From assembly GCF_013204825.1 (NCBI RefSeq), contig NZ_JABMKV010000002.1, forward strand, positions 620,001 to 684,000: 64,000 nucleotides of DNA. The letters are read 5' to 3'. Under the pieces are notes generated by a model. That model saw only the letters and a list, made by a program, of their open reading frames with translations. It made no database searches and was not told the DNA's origin. Of the stretch, positions 43,603 through 52,734 are shown in pieces. Made by a program: the position numbers and the translations under genes. Within the stretch, counting starts at the first letter, position 1; every line of letters begins with the position of its first letter. Source of the DNA: Pedobacter boryungensis (GTDB lineage: Bacteria > Bacteroidota > Bacteroidia > Sphingobacteriales > Sphingobacteriaceae).

Positions 43603-44445
43603 ATGAAAAACACTTTTCTAGCAATAGCTCTCTTTTTAATCGTTTCAACTATTAGTTCTTGCGTAATATTATCGCCTAAAAAGTATAAAACTTTATTGGC
43701 AAAACAAGATTCGTTAAATACAGGTTGGACAGAATCTCAACTTAAAAATGAAAGTTTAGAACAATTAATTGCTCGTTTAAAAACAGATACTACAAACTTA
43801 AGTGGCCAGTTAAATGACTTAAAATCTCAGTATGCAGAAATGGATGCTAATTACAATAAATTACGTAACAATAGCTCTTCAGAGATTAATAAGCTTTCTG
43901 CTGATTTACAGAAACGTGAACAACGTTTAAAGGAGGTAGAAGAAGTGTTGCGCAAACGCGATGAGGCAACGAACCAATTGAAGGCAAAATTACAGACGGC
44001 TTTATTAGGTTTCACCAAAAATGGATTAACTGTTGAGATTAAAAATGGTAAGGTATATGTTTCATTAACTGATAAATTATTATTCCCTTCTGGTAGTATT
44101 ATTATTGATGAAAAAGGTAAACAAGCATTAACGCAGTTGGCTTCGGTACTTAAACAGCAGCCTGAAATTAATATTGCTGTAGAAGGTCATACTGATTCTC
44201 AAAAAATCACTAATCTTGGTCAGATAAAAGATAATTGGGATTTAAGTGTGCTTAGATCTACGTCGGTTGTTCGATTTTTAACGGATGAGCAAAAAGTGGA
44301 AAGTGTAAGAATGACAGCCACTGGTAAGGGAGAGTTCCAGCCCTTAAGTTCAAATACCACCGCAGAAGGTCGAAGCAAAAATCGTAGGATAGAAATTGTA
44401 TTGTCACCTAAATTAGATGAATTGTACGATTTGATAAAACAATAA
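43603..44445 (+). CDS. OmpA-family lipoprotein with coiled coil
   Basis: 280 aa. A lipoprotein-type signal (LIVSTISSC) is followed by a long heptad-rich coiled coil (~35-130), then an OmpA-like peptidoglycan-binding domain with VYVSLTDKLLFPSGS, INIAVEGHTDSQKI, NWDLSVLRSTSVVRFL and the NRRIEIV end. It tethers the outer membrane to the cell wall. Single gene with a strong bidirectional hairpin after its stop. Confidence 0.9.
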   Translation: MKNTFLAIALFLIVSTISSCVILSPKKYKTLLAKQDSLNTGWTESQLKNESLEQLIARLKTDTTNLSGQLNDLKSQYAEMDANYNKLRNNSSSEINKLSADLQKREQRLKEVEEVLRKRDEATNQLKAKLQTALLGFTKNGLTVEIKNGKVYVSLTDKLLFPSGSIIIDEKGKQALTQLASVLKQQPEINIAVEGHTDSQKITNLGQIKDNWDLSVLRSTSVVRFLTDEQKVESVRMTATGKGEFQPLSSNTTAEGRSKNRRIEIVLSPKLDELYDLIKQ

Positions 44446-44458
44446 TTTATCATTTAGA

Positions 44459-44489
44459 ATGTAGTGAAGAATTTAATTCTTCACTACAT
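44459..44489. terminator. Bidirectional terminator between ompA-like gene and rfbC
   Basis: ATGTAGTGAAGAA (44459-44471) and TTCTTCACTACAT (44477-44489) form a perfect 13-bp stem with a 5-nt loop, placed between convergent genes 13 nt after one stop and 11 nt after the other. There is no long T run on either side. Confidence 0.75.
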
Positions 44490-44500
44490 AATGTATAAGA

Positions 44501-45055
44501 TTAAAACGGACTTTCAAGAGATTTAAAGTCACTAAGAATTAAGTCCTTATCAGATAATAGAAATTCGTTGGCATTCACATGTTCGCTCCAATTTATATTT
44601 AAAGTTGGGTCGTTCCATATTACGCCAATTTCAGAATTTTTATCGTAATAATTAGTTACTTTATAAGTGAAAATGGTATTATCTTCTAATGTAAGAAAAC
44701 CATGTAAAAAACCTGGCGGAACCCACAATTGCTTATGGTTTTCACCGCTTAATTCAATTGCGAAATGTTCGCCGTAGGTAGATGAATTTTTACGAATATC
44801 AACCGCAACATCTAATACACTTCCTTGAATAACACGGACTAACTTGCCTTGCGCAAAAGGAGGTGCTTGCGCATGCAAGCCTCGTAAAGTTCCTTTTTGA
44901 GAAAAAGACTGATTGTCCTGTACAAATACTGCATTTATATCTGCTTCAGAAAATAATTTTGCGCTATAGCTTTCGTAAAAATAACCACGTGGATCTTTCC
45001 AGATTTTGGGTTCAATAACAAAAAGGTCTTTTATGGGAGTTTCTATAATATTCAT
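44501..45055 (-). CDS. rfbC: dTDP-4-dehydrorhamnose 3,5-epimerase
   Basis: 184 aa cupin-fold epimerase. Typical motifs are VQDNQSFSQKGTLRGLHAQ, GKLVRVIQGSVLDVAVDIRKNS, WVPPGFLHGFLTLEDNT and the catalytic His/Tyr region VTNYYDKNSE. It catalyses the third step of dTDP-L-rhamnose synthesis. The other rml genes are not in the window, so this copy stands apart from a polysaccharide cluster. It starts 1 nt after the DUF4286 gene, with which it is probably co-transcribed. Confidence 0.93.
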   Translation of the reverse strand: MNIIETPIKDLFVIEPKIWKDPRGYFYESYSAKLFSEADINAVFVQDNQSFSQKGTLRGLHAQAPPFAQGKLVRVIQGSVLDVAVDIRKNSSTYGEHFAIELSGENHKQLWVPPGFLHGFLTLEDNTIFTYKVTNYYDKNSEIGVIWNDPTLNINWSEHVNANEFLLSDKDLILSDFKSLESPF

Positions 45056-45056
45056 A

Positions 45057-45359
45057 TTAGGCTACAAATTCCATTAATGTGCGAAAAGCAACAAATCTAT
45101 TCTCGAATTTACGTTGTAAGTCTGCTTGTAAAGCTGGAGCATAATTTTGTTGGTAATCTGCGTAATCTTCTGCTGTTTCTGCAACATATTGTGTGCAATA
45201 CGTTTTACCTTCATTTGGTGAATCTAGCACTTTCAATAAACGATTGGAAACAAATTTTCCAGTTGCCATTACTTCTGGAATATGGATTTCTAACATCCAT
45301 TGCAACCACTCTTCTGCAGCTGCCTCTTCTATAATTACGGTTACATTGTATAATAACAT
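45057..45359 (-). CDS. DUF4286 family protein
   Basis: 100 aa, predicted soluble, with a ferredoxin-like (antibiotic-biosynthesis-monooxygenase-like) pattern: VTVIIEEAAAEEWLQWMLEIHIPEVMATGKF and TYCTQYVAETAEDYADYQ. DUF4286 is a Bacteroidota family of unknown function. A TAnnTTTG motif ends 4 nt before its ATG, within the space after the TPR gene, so this gene and rfbC can be transcribed separately from a leaderless start. Confidence 0.8.
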   Translation of the reverse strand: MLLYNVTVIIEEAAAEEWLQWMLEIHIPEVMATGKFVSNRLLKVLDSPNEGKTYCTQYVAETAEDYADYQQNYAPALQADLQRKFENRFVAFRTLMEFVA

Positions 45360-45363
45360 AGTA

Positions 45364-45371
45364 CAAATATA
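45364..45371 (-). promoter_or_regulatory. TAnnTTTG -7 element of the DUF4286-rfbC unit
   Basis: On the minus strand TATATTTG (45371 to 45364) ends 4 nt before ATG 45359, the same spacing as at prfB and hemW. Confidence 0.62.
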
Positions 45372-45374
45372 TAA

Positions 45375-47183
45375 TTAAGTGCCTACATTATCACCACGGA
45401 TATTTCTAAAACGTTTCCTGGCCTCTGCATTAAACATACTTCCAGGATAATCATTCATTAATTGCTGGTATAATTTTTTTGCCTCCTCTGGATTATTGAG
45501 TTTCTTTTCTAAAATATCGGCCAATGTAAATAAAGCATCGTCAATCCAAATGCTACTGGTTTGGGTTGTAATTAATTCTTTCAATGTTATAACCGCTTTA
45601 TTTATCTCATTAGTTTTTACATAAATTTTAGCTTTCGCCATTAAGATATCATCCATTAAACTATTATTTGGATATGAGATATCAATGCTATCTAATTTGC
45701 TCAAAGCTTGATCTGATAGGTTCATGAATTGAAGCATTTCTGCATCAGCATACATTTTGAGTGCTAAACTGTCATTCTTACTTTGTAGATTGTCTGATAA
45801 TAATAGACTTAAATTTAAAGCATCATTTGCAATTAGTTGTGTAGTAGACGCTTTTAAAACATCAGCTTGAGATTTAGCATAGTCAAAATCACCAACATAA
45901 AAATTAACTCTAGCAGAGCGATAACGAGCTTCATTTCCAATTGGCTGATTCTCGAATTGTTTAGCCACTTGTTCATATACTAAAATGGCTTCCCAAGGTT
46001 GTTTGGTTAAAATATAAATATCACCTAAATCTATTTTTATCTGACCAATATCTGCATTAGAGATCCCTTTTACTTGTAGTCCTTCTTCTAAAGTTGCTTC
46101 TGCTTTCTTTAAGTCGTTAAGATAATAAGCTTGCAAATAAGCCAATTTTTTTAATGCAAAAAGAGTTTGTGGGGTTTTACCATATTTCGTTAAAATTTCC
46201 TGGTATTCAGTTGCTAAAACTTGGATTGCTTGTCTATCAATTTTTCCAGCAACTGCCAGTTCATACTTCGCATTAATTAATTCAATTTTAGCTGGGATAT
46301 ATAATTCATTCTCTGGCCCTTTGGTTAAAATATATTCATAAGCTTTTATAGCAGTCGAAAAAGCTTTGTTAGCAGTAAAAGTATCTGCCGAATTAAACAA
46401 TAACAATCCATCTCCTTTTGTGCGTTTATCTTGCGCAATTAATTGCCTCAGCGCCATTTCATAATCCTGTTGCTGTATGTATTGCCATGTGAGCAACTCG
46501 GTGTAAACCTCTGTTTGCGGATCTTTTTGTATTTTTTTGAGTAGTGCAGTTTGCAGTAATTGATAATCTATATTATCTTCAAATACAGATGATAGCACAT
46601 TTTCTGCTTGGGATAATAACTGCGGATTGCTTGGTAGAGCATTTAGATATTCCTCGATTAACATTTTTTTATCTTTCTTAAAGCGATAAATACTAAGCAA
46701 ATCATATACAAATAGTTGTTGGTCACCAAATGATTTCCTGCCTTGTAAAAGAGCTAGAATTGCCATGTCATAGGCTTCAAACCGATAGAAACTATTAGCT
46801 AATTCTCTAAATTTATATTCGTCTTTTGGCGTGTTGTTTATGGCATCAAGAAATGATTTATTTGCTTCCGCAATACGCCCATTTTCTTGGTAAACTCTAC
46901 CTAAAGCAATCGCATATTGTGTTTTTGTAGGGTTTTGTTTAATCAGTTTTTTAAGAAGATTTTCTGCTTCATTGTATTTTTTTATTTTAATGAGAGATGT
47001 AAAATAAAGCTCAAAATAGCTGTCGTTTTTCGTAGCATTGAACAACTTCTCAAGTAAAACTGCAGCTTTCTCATACTCTGCTTGCTGATAATATTGATAT
47101 GCCAAAGCTTCATCTACATTATCTTGTGCATGTAGCAGTAAGGAAGAAAAGGTTAGTAAACTAAGTATGAGAAACTTCTTCAT
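45375..47183 (-). CDS. Secreted tetratricopeptide-repeat protein
   Basis: 602 aa with a signal peptide (MKKFLILSLLTFSSLLLHA-Q) and TPR-like helical pairs along most of its length: EALAYQYYQQAEYEKAAVLLEKLF, KTQYAIALGRVYQENGRIAEANKSF, GQIKIDLGDIYILTKQPWEAILVYEQVA and, at the C-terminus, ALFTLADILEKKLNNPEEAKKLYQQLMNDYPGSMF. No catalytic domain is present. It is a periplasmic scaffold of unknown partner. It ends 15 nt before the DUF4286 start. Confidence 0.87.
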   Translation of the reverse strand: MKKFLILSLLTFSSLLLHAQDNVDEALAYQYYQQAEYEKAAVLLEKLFNATKNDSYFELYFTSLIKIKKYNEAENLLKKLIKQNPTKTQYAIALGRVYQENGRIAEANKSFLDAINNTPKDEYKFRELANSFYRFEAYDMAILALLQGRKSFGDQQLFVYDLLSIYRFKKDKKMLIEEYLNALPSNPQLLSQAENVLSSVFEDNIDYQLLQTALLKKIQKDPQTEVYTELLTWQYIQQQDYEMALRQLIAQDKRTKGDGLLLFNSADTFTANKAFSTAIKAYEYILTKGPENELYIPAKIELINAKYELAVAGKIDRQAIQVLATEYQEILTKYGKTPQTLFALKKLAYLQAYYLNDLKKAEATLEEGLQVKGISNADIGQIKIDLGDIYILTKQPWEAILVYEQVAKQFENQPIGNEARYRSARVNFYVGDFDYAKSQADVLKASTTQLIANDALNLSLLLSDNLQSKNDSLALKMYADAEMLQFMNLSDQALSKLDSIDISYPNNSLMDDILMAKAKIYVKTNEINKAVITLKELITTQTSSIWIDDALFTLADILEKKLNNPEEAKKLYQQLMNDYPGSMFNAEARKRFRNIRGDNVGT

Positions 47184-47390
47184 TAAAATGGATAAACGTA
47201 AGTTTAAATTTAAGCGTTAGAACGCTGGTTAGCTTAATTGCTAAAATAACGAAAATTGTTAAAGCGTATTCTAAATGTTACTCATATTTTATTTGAATAA
47301 AGTACAATGTTGCTACATTGAGACTTCGAAGGGTATTTTGAAGGATAAGTAACAATGTTACTATTTAATGCCTTTGGCGAATAGGTTGCT

Positions 47391-47398
47391 TATTTTTG
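47391..47398 (+). promoter_or_regulatory. TAnnTTTG promoter of the S9-homologue/two-component operon
   Basis: TATTTTTG lies 14 nt upstream of ATG 47413. Because it falls inside a longer open frame that begins at 47368, it argues for the downstream start. Confidence 0.6.
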
Positions 47399-47412
47399 TA
47401 TTCGATTTAACT

Positions 47413-49308
47413 ATGATGATGATCTGGAAGAGATATGTTTTGATAATGCTTGTTGCATCCTTCTTTGCCTGTAAGCAAGGAAATAAAGTTGCAATTATTC
47501 CTGTTAATGATTTTTTTAAATCGCAGGATAGAGCAACTTATCATGTTTCTCCTGATGGTAAAAGTTTGTCTTATTTAAAGTTACAAGGCAAAAAGCAAAA
47601 TCTTTTTGTTGAAGATATTGCAACTGGAAAAGTTGTTCAACTAACACATTTGCGTGATAAAAACATCAACTTTTATTCTTGGGTAAGTAATAAGGAGTTA
47701 ATTTATTATAAAGAAAAAGCTGGAGAACGTTTTCAGTCAGACCTCTATATTATTAATCAAGATGGCACAAATGAGCGGCTGCTAGGCAATAATGAGAAAA
47801 GTAGAATTAGAGTTTTGGAAGATCAGTTGATTGATGATAAATTTTTATTAGTGCTTTCTAATAAAAGAGATTCTACAGTTTCTGATGTTTACCGCTTAAA
47901 TGTTAGGGATGGGAAAATGGAAATGGCTGCACAAAATCCGGGTAATATTACCAATTGGGTAACAGATTCTCGAGGTAAACTTCGCATGGCCGTTTCAAGT
48001 GATGGCGTAAATGAAACTGTGTTGTACCGAGAAAACGAAGAACAGAAATTTAAGCCAATCCTTACCAACAATTTTAAAACAAAGTTATTTCCCGTTGCAT
48101 TTTCTGAAGATAAACCAAATATTGTTTATGCGATCTCTAATGTAAATAGAGATAAAAATGCCTTAATCGAATTAGATTGTACTACTGGAAAGGAAAAAAG
48201 TGTACTCTTTGCTAACGATACCTTAAATGTAGTTAATGCACAATATTCAAGGCAAAAGGGAAAAATGGCTTACGTTGTCTATGAAAATTGGAAGAAAGAA
48301 AAACATTATTTAGATAATGATGCAAAGGTTCTTTATCAAAAGCTAGATGAGCTATTGCCAAAAACAGAATCGAGAATAATTGACAGAGATAAAAATGAAA
48401 ATGTATTTGTAGTAAGAACATTTACAGATAGAAATCCTGGTTCTTATTATTTGTATATCGTTAATACTGGGACGTTAAAAAAGTTGAGCGATATTAATTC
48501 TGCAATTAATGAAGATGAAATGTGCGAAATGAAGCCCATTAGTTATATTGCAAGGGATGGGTTAAAGATAAATGGTTATTTAACGCTACCATTAAATTCT
48601 AATGCTAAGAATTTGCCTGTTGTAGTAATGCCGCACAACGGCCCAGGTCAGCGCAATACATGGGGTTTTAACGCTGAAGTTCAATTTCTTGCTAATAGAG
48701 GTTATGCAGTTTTACAAGTAAACTATCGTGGTTCTACGGGTTATGGAAAGGACTTTTATGCTGCAGGGTTTAAACAATGGGGTGCTAAAATACAAGATGA
48801 CGTTGATAATGGTGTATTATGGTTAATTAATAAAAAGATTGCTAATCCTCAAAAAATAGCAATTTATGGCAGCGGTTTTGGCGGCTATATTGCATTAAAT
48901 GGCGCTATTAAAAGTCCAAAATTATATAAATGTGCAGCATCGAATTCTGGAGTGCTTAATTTATTCAGCTATTTGAAATCAATTCCACCGTATTTTAAAT
49001 CGAATTTGCAGATGTTTTATGATATTTTAGGTAATCCAGATACTGATGTAGATTACATGCGCCAAGCTTCACCCGTCTTCCATGCTGATAAAATTAATAT
49101 TCCTATCTTTATTACTCAAAATATTAAAGACCCTCGCATTAACTCAAGTGATGCAATACAGTTCGTTAAAGAATTAAAAAAACGCAATGTATCAGTAACT
49201 TATTTTGAAAATGACGAAACGCCTTTTCCTATGAACCGCGAAGAAAGTCGCCAAAGGGTTTACACAGCTTTGGAACAATTTTTAGAAAGTAATTTAAAGA
49301 AGAAATAA
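47413..49308 (+). CDS. S9 prolyl-oligopeptidase-family lipoprotein with lost catalytic residues
   Basis: About 631 aa. A lipoprotein signal (VLIMLVASFFAC) is followed by a beta-propeller (~30-390; e.g. TYHVSPDGKSLSYLK) and an alpha/beta hydrolase domain (~400-631; VMPHNGPGQRNTWGFNAEVQFLANRGYAVLQVNYRGSTGYG). Active relatives have GGSYGG at the nucleophile elbow; here it is GSGFGG, with Gly488 at the Ser position. The catalytic His of the EGHGF-type motif is Thr603 (NDETPF). Only the Asp (about 573, IKDPRIN) is kept. The protein is probably not a protease. A two-component pair follows, 14 nt away, suggesting an accessory or ligand-binding role in signalling. Start chosen by signal peptide and promoter. 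Confidence 0.88.
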   Translation: MMMIWKRYVLIMLVASFFACKQGNKVAIIPVNDFFKSQDRATYHVSPDGKSLSYLKLQGKKQNLFVEDIATGKVVQLTHLRDKNINFYSWVSNKELIYYKEKAGERFQSDLYIINQDGTNERLLGNNEKSRIRVLEDQLIDDKFLLVLSNKRDSTVSDVYRLNVRDGKMEMAAQNPGNITNWVTDSRGKLRMAVSSDGVNETVLYRENEEQKFKPILTNNFKTKLFPVAFSEDKPNIVYAISNVNRDKNALIELDCTTGKEKSVLFANDTLNVVNAQYSRQKGKMAYVVYENWKKEKHYLDNDAKVLYQKLDELLPKTESRIIDRDKNENVFVVRTFTDRNPGSYYLYIVNTGTLKKLSDINSAINEDEMCEMKPISYIARDGLKINGYLTLPLNSNAKNLPVVVMPHNGPGQRNTWGFNAEVQFLANRGYAVLQVNYRGSTGYGKDFYAAGFKQWGAKIQDDVDNGVLWLINKKIANPQKIAIYGSGFGGYIALNGAIKSPKLYKCAASNSGVLNLFSYLKSIPPYFKSNLQMFYDILGNPDTDVDYMRQASPVFHADKINIPIFITQNIKDPRINSSDAIQFVKELKKRNVSVTYFENDETPFPMNREESRQRVYTALEQFLESNLKKK

Positions 49309-49322
49309 TCCGCAAATCAAAA

Positions 49323-50993
49323 ATGATTTCAGAAAAGGATAGTGGTTATCGCAAGAATTTTTCACTGATAGTAACGTTTATTGTCTTAATTTCTATCTTA
49401 TTTATCCTTTCTCTTTTTTTAGCGTTTAATTTTAGTAAAAAGAACATAGAAAACGACTTTGTTTCGGCAAAAGCTAATGTGCTCGAAGAAAGTATAAAAC
49501 CATACAATGATTTCTTTTTAAATAAACTACCCGAAATTTCATATTACAATGGTTATTTAGATTCGGCAACTGCTTCTAAATTTGTAGATACAGTATTATT
49601 ACAATACCCTTTTGTATCTAAAGTGATATTTTACGATACGCAGGTAAGAAATGTGAAATACGAAGAAAATGGGCTTAATATTGGCGATTTTTCCATTGGA
49701 ATGAAAAGTGCATATCAGTTTGGAAGTCTAGTGCCTAAAGATTCGATTAAGCTTTTTGGAGAAAATGAAGTTCGTAAAAATGTGAGCTTGGATGATTTTA
49801 CAGCACTTTCTATAAAACTCATCAATTTTATTCAAAAATTAGATACAACAAAGGTTCCAAGCCAAGAGGAGCTGTTTAGTAATTTCACAAATACACGCTC
49901 TAATCACATCGATTATTTCAATATACCAAGTCATGAGTTGCTGAAAACGTATAAAAAAATGGTGAGTACTAAACTCCAATCTGATCCTGTGTATGAACAA
50001 GATATGCTTTCTTTTGAGTTAGACCCTTACAAGATTAAGATTAAAAATTCCAGACCTTTATTATATCAGAACATTAGGATTGAACCTATTACTTACGATC
50101 CTTTAGATACTTCGTCAGAATACGTTACGGGAGAAATTACTTTGGGAGGAGCATTTTCAGACTATAAACTTTATTTCATTTCCTCTAAATCTTTCGTAAA
50201 AAAAGAGATCTTCAGCTATTTTTTACCAATTGCTGCTTTATTGTTACTTGTTTATGGCGTTTTAGTATTAGTTGCTTTTTTAATTTATCGAAACTTAAAT
50301 ATCAATCATAAAATGTTTAAGCTACAATATGATTTCGTGACTAATTTAACACATGAATTTAAAACACCTGTAAGTGTAATTAAGATTGCTGGAAATAATA
50401 TTAAAAGTGCAGCTAGTTTAACCGAACGTGAGCAGCAACTGTATGGTAAAATATTAGACGAGGAAGCTGATAAGCTGAACGGTTTGATGAATAAATTGCT
50501 AGCATTTACACAAATAGAAAATAAGGCAATTACCTTAAATCAGGATGAGATTAATATGCTCGACTTTATTGAAAGTACAATAGATGTACACCAATTAAAG
50601 CATCCGGATTTTGAATTTACCTATGAGGTTTCTGGCTTTAAAACATTTATAACAGATCCAGTTTTATTGGGTAGTTTGTTCGATAATTTAGTAGAAAATT
50701 CTTACAAATATTCTCCGTCAGATCGTAAAAAATTGCACATTAGTGCTCGATTAATAAAAGATAGAGTTGTACTTCGATTTAAAGACGCTGGGATAGGTAT
50801 TCCATCATCAGAAATAAATAATATCTTTAAAAAGTTTTATCGTATTCAGAACCGATATAATCAAAATGGGAGTGTGGGTTTGGGTTTGGCTTTTTGTAAG
50901 GAACTTGTTAACTTTATGAACGGCGAAATTTCAGTGAAAAGTGTTGTAGATAAAGGAACAGAATTTAAAATTGTATTGCCTTATAATAATTAA
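49323..50993 (+). CDS. Sensor histidine kinase with large periplasmic domain
   Basis: 556 aa. Two helices (~14-38 and ~300-324) bracket a ~260-residue periplasmic region with no recognised fold. The HisKA box follows almost directly (VTNLTHEFKTPVSVIK, phospho-acceptor His344), with no HAMP domain. The ATPase part has LFDNLVENSYKYS (N box), DAGIGIP (G1) and VGLGLAFCKELV (G2). It lies 14 nt after the inactive S9 homologue and 48 nt before its response regulator. The signal is unknown; the adjacent lipoprotein may take part in sensing. Confidence 0.93.
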   Translation: MISEKDSGYRKNFSLIVTFIVLISILFILSLFLAFNFSKKNIENDFVSAKANVLEESIKPYNDFFLNKLPEISYYNGYLDSATASKFVDTVLLQYPFVSKVIFYDTQVRNVKYEENGLNIGDFSIGMKSAYQFGSLVPKDSIKLFGENEVRKNVSLDDFTALSIKLINFIQKLDTTKVPSQEELFSNFTNTRSNHIDYFNIPSHELLKTYKKMVSTKLQSDPVYEQDMLSFELDPYKIKIKNSRPLLYQNIRIEPITYDPLDTSSEYVTGEITLGGAFSDYKLYFISSKSFVKKEIFSYFLPIAALLLLVYGVLVLVAFLIYRNLNINHKMFKLQYDFVTNLTHEFKTPVSVIKIAGNNIKSAASLTEREQQLYGKILDEEADKLNGLMNKLLAFTQIENKAITLNQDEINMLDFIESTIDVHQLKHPDFEFTYEVSGFKTFITDPVLLGSLFDNLVENSYKYSPSDRKKLHISARLIKDRVVLRFKDAGIGIPSSEINNIFKKFYRIQNRYNQNGSVGLGLAFCKELVNFMNGEISVKSVVDKGTEFKIVLPYNN

Positions 50994-51041
50994 TCGTTGC
51001 AAATTTGAAACGTTGTAATATAACAACCTTAGAAAAAAAAT

Positions 51042-51731
51042 ATGTCTAAAGGAATTAAAATACTGATAGTTGAGGATGATGAAAATTTACGTTTTTTAGT
51101 AGTTCATCGCTTACAAGCAGAAGGATATCAAGTGTTAGAAAATAGCGATGGTACAACTGCTATAGAAACGATTATGGCAGAAAAGCCAGAAATTGTGCTG
51201 TTAGATTGGATGTTGCCAGGGAAAGAGGGTGCAGAAGTTTGCGAAGAGGTGCGTAAACAAGGATACGAAGGTTTGGTGATTATGATGACTGCAAAAGCAC
51301 AAGATGTAGATAAAATTGATGCCTATAATTTTGGTGCTTCAGATTATGTGACCAAGCCTTTTAATATGGATGTTTTGGTAGCGATGTTAGAAAGTAAAGT
51401 TAAATTCTTACTCAACAACGATCGTTCTGAAATTCATCGTTTTGGTAACATGGAACATCATCCTAATATTCATACCTTATATCGTGATGGTAAAAAAATT
51501 GAGCTTACTATTTTAGAAAATCGAATATTATTATACTTTTTGCGTAATCCAAATAAAGTAATTAATCGTGATGAATTGATGTTAGTGGTTTGGGGTTACA
51601 ACTCTGATGTGAATACCCGCACACTTGATATGCATATTGTTAGATTGCGTAAAAAAATAGAACTTAATCCAGATAATCCTCAATTATTACAAACAGTACG
51701 CGGTATAGGATATCGCTTTAATGCTGGATAA
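51042..51731 (+). CDS. OmpR-family response regulator
   Basis: 229 aa. The receiver domain has the acidic pocket IVEDDEN, phospho-acceptor Asp55 in IVLLDWMLPG, and Lys105 in VTKPF. The C-terminal winged helix (~135-229) matches the Trans_reg_C type: LTILENRILLYFLRNPNKVINRDELM and RTLDMHIVRLRKKIE...VRGIGYRF. It is the partner of the histidine kinase upstream and ends in a strong terminator. Targets unknown. Confidence 0.95.
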   Translation: MSKGIKILIVEDDENLRFLVVHRLQAEGYQVLENSDGTTAIETIMAEKPEIVLLDWMLPGKEGAEVCEEVRKQGYEGLVIMMTAKAQDVDKIDAYNFGASDYVTKPFNMDVLVAMLESKVKFLLNNDRSEIHRFGNMEHHPNIHTLYRDGKKIELTILENRILLYFLRNPNKVINRDELMLVVWGYNSDVNTRTLDMHIVRLRKKIELNPDNPQLLQTVRGIGYRFNAG

Positions 51732-51737
51732 CATTTG

Positions 51738-51788
51738 TCCTGAATTTCTTTCCAAGTCGTATCATAGGGATGAAATTCAGGATTTTTT
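51738..51788. terminator. Terminator after the two-component operon
   Basis: TCCTGAATTTC (51738-51748) pairs perfectly with GAAATTCAGGA (51772-51782), followed by TTTTTT on the plus strand. It is placed 6 nt after the regulator stop. Confidence 0.82.
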
Positions 51789-51800
51789 ATGCCTTCATTT

Positions 51801-52697
51801 TTAAATGGGTACTATCGAGCTCAAGAAATGTATAGTAAACAGAATTACCCATTGCAAAAGCATTGTTCCATCTAAGTAAAAGAAATAATAATATTCATTT
51901 CTTTTAAAGTTCGATTTAAAAATCAACCACCCTGTTAAGAAAATAGTTAAAGCTAAGCCTATTACATCTAAATTGATATTCTTAGTGAAAAGAACGAGCA
52001 AAATTAAATAGGCTCCTAGTAAGGCTTGACAGAAAATCCATGCTTTTTTTTCGCCTAACATTACCGGAATAGTTTTCAACTCATAAAGTTTATCCTGAAA
52101 AAGATCACGAATATCAAAAGGGATGGTAATTGCACAAATAAACAAAAAACGCTTAGCTACCAACAATAAAGTTTCTCCCAATGGGATAACTACATTACGG
52201 TTATTTTCGAGTTCTACAATTGGTAAGAGCACACAACTTACCGACCAAACGAAAGCAATTAAAAACAATTTGATTCCTGGCAAGTTTCTTAATCCTATCT
52301 TTTTTTGATTTAAGCTTAAAAAGGGAAAATTATAAGCAACTGATATTAACCCAACAAAAGCCATTAATAGTTTTGCCTGAAAACTTAAATACAATAAACC
52401 TAATGGAATTATGCAGAGTATAGCAATTAGCGTTATAGATATAATTAATCGGTGATGGGAAAAAATCCAGCGAACTCTTTTAAAAGGTGATTTTTGTGGT
52501 TCTTTGGGCTTGGATAACAACATACTTAAGTTGTAGATCAACAAGGTAGAGAAGAAAACAAAGGCTAAAACATAGATGTCTGGTGGAAGCTTTAGGAGAT
52601 AATAGGTTACTAAGCCCTGAGCAACGGCGCAAATGGCAATGAAAAGATTGCTAAAAAGCAGAAAATCTAATACAGAAAAGAATGCTTTTTTTAACAT
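51801..52697 (-). CDS. UbiA-superfamily prenyltransferase-like membrane protein
   Basis: 298 aa with about eight to nine helices. The second UbiA loop is recognisable, IPFDIRDLFQDKLYELKTIPVMLGEKK, with its aspartates. The first loop, normally NDxxDxxxD, reads YNLSMLLSKPKEPQ and has no aspartate, so classical Mg-diphosphate binding may be impaired. It belongs to a Bacteroidota subgroup usually annotated UbiA-like without a known substrate. Located 37 nt after the metallophosphoesterase stop on the same strand. Confidence 0.72.
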   Translation of the reverse strand: MLKKAFFSVLDFLLFSNLFIAICAVAQGLVTYYLLKLPPDIYVLAFVFFSTLLIYNLSMLLSKPKEPQKSPFKRVRWIFSHHRLIISITLIAILCIIPLGLLYLSFQAKLLMAFVGLISVAYNFPFLSLNQKKIGLRNLPGIKLFLIAFVWSVSCVLLPIVELENNRNVVIPLGETLLLVAKRFLFICAITIPFDIRDLFQDKLYELKTIPVMLGEKKAWIFCQALLGAYLILLVLFTKNINLDVIGLALTIFLTGWLIFKSNFKRNEYYYFFYLDGTMLLQWVILFTIHFLSSIVPI

Positions 52698-52734
52698 AGT
52701 ATAATATCAAATTAGCAATCTATTATTTTGCTAA

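Noticed and set aside
47368..47412. Upstream start adding 15 residues to the S9 homologue
   Set aside because: The -7 promoter motif lies inside this extension and the lipoprotein signal begins at 47413.
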